From positions 1 through 7,991 of the forward strand of contig DSCA01000019.1 in NCBI GenBank assembly GCA_011049295.1: 7,991 bases of DNA, in the 5' to 3' direction. Below, piece by piece: positions 5,892 to 7,991 of the stretch (the first letter of the stretch is position 1; each line of letters starts with the position of its first letter). The translations under genes were made by a program, and so were the position numbers. Under the pieces are notes generated by a model. That model was not told the DNA's origin. It was given only the letters and a program-made list of their open reading frames with translations, and did not search any database. Source of the DNA: Thermoplasmatales archaeon (lineage in GTDB: Archaea; Thermoplasmatota; E2; UBA202; DSCA01).

Positions 5892-6320
5892 ATGAACAAG
5901 TACGACTACGAGGAACTGCTGAACCGCTCCATTAAATCGCTTCCCGAAAAACTCACCAGCAGGGAAAGATTTCAGATACCGCATGGGGTCATCTTCTATG
6001 AGGGCAACACCACCGTCCTGAAAAATTTTGCCGACATAGCCGGCGACATTAACAGAGACGAGCAGCACCTGCTGTCCTACCTGCTCAAGGAGCTGGGCAC
6101 GGCGGGAGAAGCAGAGGGAGAGCGGGCCGTATTCCAGGGAAAAATTCCGGAGGAAAAGGTACAGGAGCGCATCCAGGACTACGTGCAGCGCTATGTGCTG
6201 TGCCGGGAATGCAACCGGCCGGACACCAAGATGATAAAGAAAAATCGCACCCTCCTGCTGAAGTGTGAGGCCTGCGGCGCCGTCCACCCGGTGAAGGCGC
6301 GCAAAACCAAGAGGGATTAG
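5892..6320 (+). CDS. translation initiation factor aIF2, beta subunit
   Basis: Beta subunit of the heterotrimeric factor that brings initiator Met-tRNA to the small ribosomal subunit in archaea. From the ATG at 5892 it has 142 residues, the usual size. The N-terminal helix begins MNKYDYEELLNRS, like other family members, and is the part that contacts the gamma subunit. A central alpha/beta domain (about 30-95, with FADIAGDINRDEQHLLSYLL) follows. The C-terminal zinc ribbon has C104-x2-C107 and C125-x2-C128 and ends in a basic tail. A GTG at 5874 would add six residues but conflicts with the TATA-like box. The glycosyltransferase gene begins immediately after its stop. The protein is a core archaeal marker and the firmest evidence for the domain of the organism. 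Confidence 0.95.
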   Translation: MNKYDYEELLNRSIKSLPEKLTSRERFQIPHGVIFYEGNTTVLKNFADIAGDINRDEQHLLSYLLKELGTAGEAEGERAVFQGKIPEEKVQERIQDYVQRYVLCRECNRPDTKMIKKNRTLLLKCEACGAVHPVKARKTKRD

Positions 6321-7718
6321 GTGATGAACAGCCGAGATAAGCACCTGCTGGTGGTGATATGCCTAGCCCTGGCCTTTATCTTTTTTCGCCTCCACAACAT
6401 CCAAAATCCGTTTTCCACCAACGGCATCGACGAAGGCATTCACCTCCTCCAGGCCAGGATGGTATCCGCCGGCTACAACCTATACACCGACCTCAACGGA
6501 GACCAGGGGCCGCTAGCCATTTTGACCTTTGCCCTGTGGCAGGGAGAGGTACTCACCTCCCGCCTGCTGTCCTTCTTGCTGTTTGGGGCGGCCACGGCAG
6601 CCAGTGCCTACCTTGCCTGGCGGGTCAAAAACAGGCAGGCCGGAGCCTACACCCTGCTCATCCTGGCCCTGGACTTCACGCTTCTCCGGGAGTCACGGGT
6701 GGCCTCCCTGGACTTGTTTTCGGGGGCGCTGCTGGCCCTGGCTGCAGTGCTGCTGGTGTGGTACCTGGAAAGGGGGGACTGGCGGCTGCTCCTTCCCGGG
6801 GGGGTCCTGGTGTCTCTGGCCTGCCTGGCCAAAATGCTGGCCGCTCCCGTAGCCCTAGCCCTCCTGCTCTGGCTGATATACCGGGGGGTGAAGAATGGAG
6901 AGCTCCCGGCAACAGTCGCCTACGTGACGGGGGCGCTCCTTCCTCTGGCGGTGGTGCTGGCCCTGTTTTCTCCCCAGAGCCTGCTGGAGGGGCTGGTGCT
7001 GCGGCAGACCCACCGCGCCTACGACTGGGGCGCCAAGGCCTCGGCACTGCTGTTCATCGGTCCCGGCTTCGTGTACCTGGCGGCGGTTCGGCGCTGGAAC
7101 TACCGGGATGCAAAGATGATGCTGCTGCTCCTGTGGCTGCTGCCCCTCCTGGCCCTCATCCTGCTTCAGGGGAGAACCTTTCAGCACCACTTTGCCTACA
7201 CGGCCTTTCCGGCGGCCATTCTGGCCGGGATGGCTCTCTCCACCTGGTCTCACGGGAGGCGGCGGGCAGTGCTGGCCTCCTTCGTAGCGGTCAACGCGGC
7301 GCTGGGTCCGGCCCTCATCCTCACCGCCCCCACCGACCCCGCCTATGAGGCGGCGGCAGAGATAGAGGAGGTCACACCTCCCGGCTCCCTGGTTATCTCC
7401 GGCAACCCCCTGGTGAACGTGCTGGCCGACCGGCTGGCTCCCCCCAACCTCACCAACCTGGCCTACTACCACTATCCGCCCGCTACCGCCTCCAACGTCA
7501 CCTACTGGCTGGAAAAAGGTGAGGTGGCCGCCGTGGTCCTGTACTGGAAACTGGCGGACATGGACCGGGTGGAGGAGTACCTCAACGCCAGTCAAAACTA
7601 CACGTTACATGTGCAGATAGAGGAAAGAGGGCAGATACTGATGGAGGGACTCCGGCCGGGCTTTTCCACCGACCGCTACACCGTCTACCTCCGCCGCTCA
7701 CCGGAACCAGGTCCATAA
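6321..7718 (+). CDS. GT-C membrane glycosyltransferase (GT39/PMT-ArnT-like)
   Basis: Integral membrane protein of 465 residues, likely transferring a sugar from a polyprenyl-phosphate donor on the outer face of the membrane. After the first membrane helix (9-23), the first external loop has the DE pair (D37, E38 in NGIDEGIH) and DLNGDQGPLA (57-66), the GT-C catalytic-loop pattern of PMT/ArnT enzymes. Many hydrophobic segments follow to about residue 335, including RESRVASLD (123-131) typical of GT39-like proteins. Residues 336-465 form a soluble, probably external domain carrying four N-glycosylation sequons (N376, N392, N422, N426). The start may be the GTG at 6321 or the ATG at 6324; GAGGG at 6311-6315 serves either. 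It abuts the aIF2-beta stop, so the two are probably cotranscribed. Its 3' end overlaps the convergent GtrA gene. Acceptor and sugar are unknown. Confidence 0.85.
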   Translation: MMNSRDKHLLVVICLALAFIFFRLHNIQNPFSTNGIDEGIHLLQARMVSAGYNLYTDLNGDQGPLAILTFALWQGEVLTSRLLSFLLFGAATAASAYLAWRVKNRQAGAYTLLILALDFTLLRESRVASLDLFSGALLALAAVLLVWYLERGDWRLLLPGGVLVSLACLAKMLAAPVALALLLWLIYRGVKNGELPATVAYVTGALLPLAVVLALFSPQSLLEGLVLRQTHRAYDWGAKASALLFIGPGFVYLAAVRRWNYRDAKMMLLLLWLLPLLALILLQGRTFQHHFAYTAFPAAILAGMALSTWSHGRRRAVLASFVAVNAALGPALILTAPTDPAYEAAAEIEEVTPPGSLVISGNPLVNVLADRLAPPNLTNLAYYHYPPATASNVTYWLEKGEVAAVVLYWKLADMDRVEEYLNASQNYTLHVQIEERGQILMEGLRPGFSTDRYTVYLRRSPEPGP

Positions 7719-7991
7719 ATTGTTGGCAGCAAAGTTCCAAGTGAAGGCCACGGCGATGCCCACGATGTTGGCAGTGAGCGGATAAACCCCGAACAGGTGG
7801 TGAAGGAGCAGGAGAATGGACACGTTCAGGCCCAGTCCCACCAGGCTCACCAGGTTGAACTGCCCCATGCGCTTGAAAAAGGCCCGGATGCCGTCCTCGC
7901 CCCGGTCCCGAAACGTCCACACCTCATTCCAGATGAAGTTCCAGATGATGGAGAGCTCCACGGCCACCAAGCTGGCCCCCAGCAGCATGAC
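7698..7991 (-). CDS. GtrA-family membrane protein (5' part outside window)
   Basis: C-terminal 97 or so residues of a GtrA-like protein, a four-helix membrane family linked to moving or handling polyprenyl-linked sugars. The visible part contains a helix ending in IIWNFIWNEVWTFRDR, a charged cytoplasmic loop, and two further helices ending FTWNFAANNLWTWFR. The repeated WNF-x3-N-x2-WT pattern is the internal pseudo-repeat of GtrA domains. The reading frame stays open through the window edge. The methionine at 7988 is therefore not necessarily the start, and the first helix expected for GtrA is missing. In archaea GtrA domains occur alone or fused behind a dolichyl-phosphate mannose synthase-like GT2 domain; the window cannot tell which. 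It converges on the GT-C glycosyltransferase with a 21-bp overlap of 3' ends, and a shared role in surface glycans is likely. Confidence 0.85.
   Translation of the reverse strand, partial: VMLLGASLVAVELSIIWNFIWNEVWTFRDRGEDGIRAFFKRMGQFNLVSLVGLGLNVSILLLLHHLFGVYPLTANIVGIAVAFTWNFAANNLWTWFR

Noticed and set aside
6359..7595. Additional frames on both strands over the GT-C glycosyltransferase
   Set aside because: Their translations are Pro/Gly/Arg-rich, typical of out-of-frame GC-rich DNA, while the chosen frame has membrane helices and the GT-C loop motif.

Overview
This 8 kb window is GC-rich, gene-dense and almost certainly archaeal. The strongest evidence is a gene for the beta subunit of archaeal/eukaryotic initiation factor 2 with its C-terminal zinc ribbon. 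A 6-phospho-3-hexuloisomerase of the archaeal type and AT-rich TATA-like boxes about 22-26 nt upstream of several start codons (leaderless transcripts) agree with this. High GC together with this gene content would suit a GC-rich methanogenic euryarchaeon such as a Methanomicrobiales member. That placement is inference, and I cannot name a genus.

Left part (minus strand, 1-1728): a tight three-gene operon reads padR-like repressor, ABC ATPase, UPF0014/FetB-type permease. Its promoter carries two overlapping 15-bp inverted repeats between the TATA box and the padR start codon, a likely operator for autoregulation. cysS (cysteinyl-tRNA synthetase, 1813-3282, minus) lies just upstream of this operon.

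Centre and right (plus strand, 3419-7718): transcription diverges from a 136-bp region shared with cysS. The genes are a radical SAM/SPASM enzyme, an endonuclease IV-fold TIM-barrel protein whose predicted metal site looks altered, 6-phospho-3-hexuloisomerase (4-nt overlap with the TIM-barrel gene), aIF2-beta and a GT-C membrane glycosyltransferase. Own TATA-like boxes precede the radical SAM, TIM-barrel and aIF2-beta genes, so this is a co-directional cluster of short transcription units rather than one strict operon. At the right edge a GtrA-family membrane protein (minus strand, cut by the window) converges on the glycosyltransferase with overlapping 3' ends. Both are the kind of protein used in polyprenyl-phosphate-sugar flipping and transfer at the cell surface.

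No RNA genes, CRISPR arrays, insertion sequences or obvious foreign islands were seen. The most interesting points are the orphan SPASM radical SAM enzyme, the TIM-barrel protein with substituted metal ligands coupled to hexuloisomerase, and the PadR operator.
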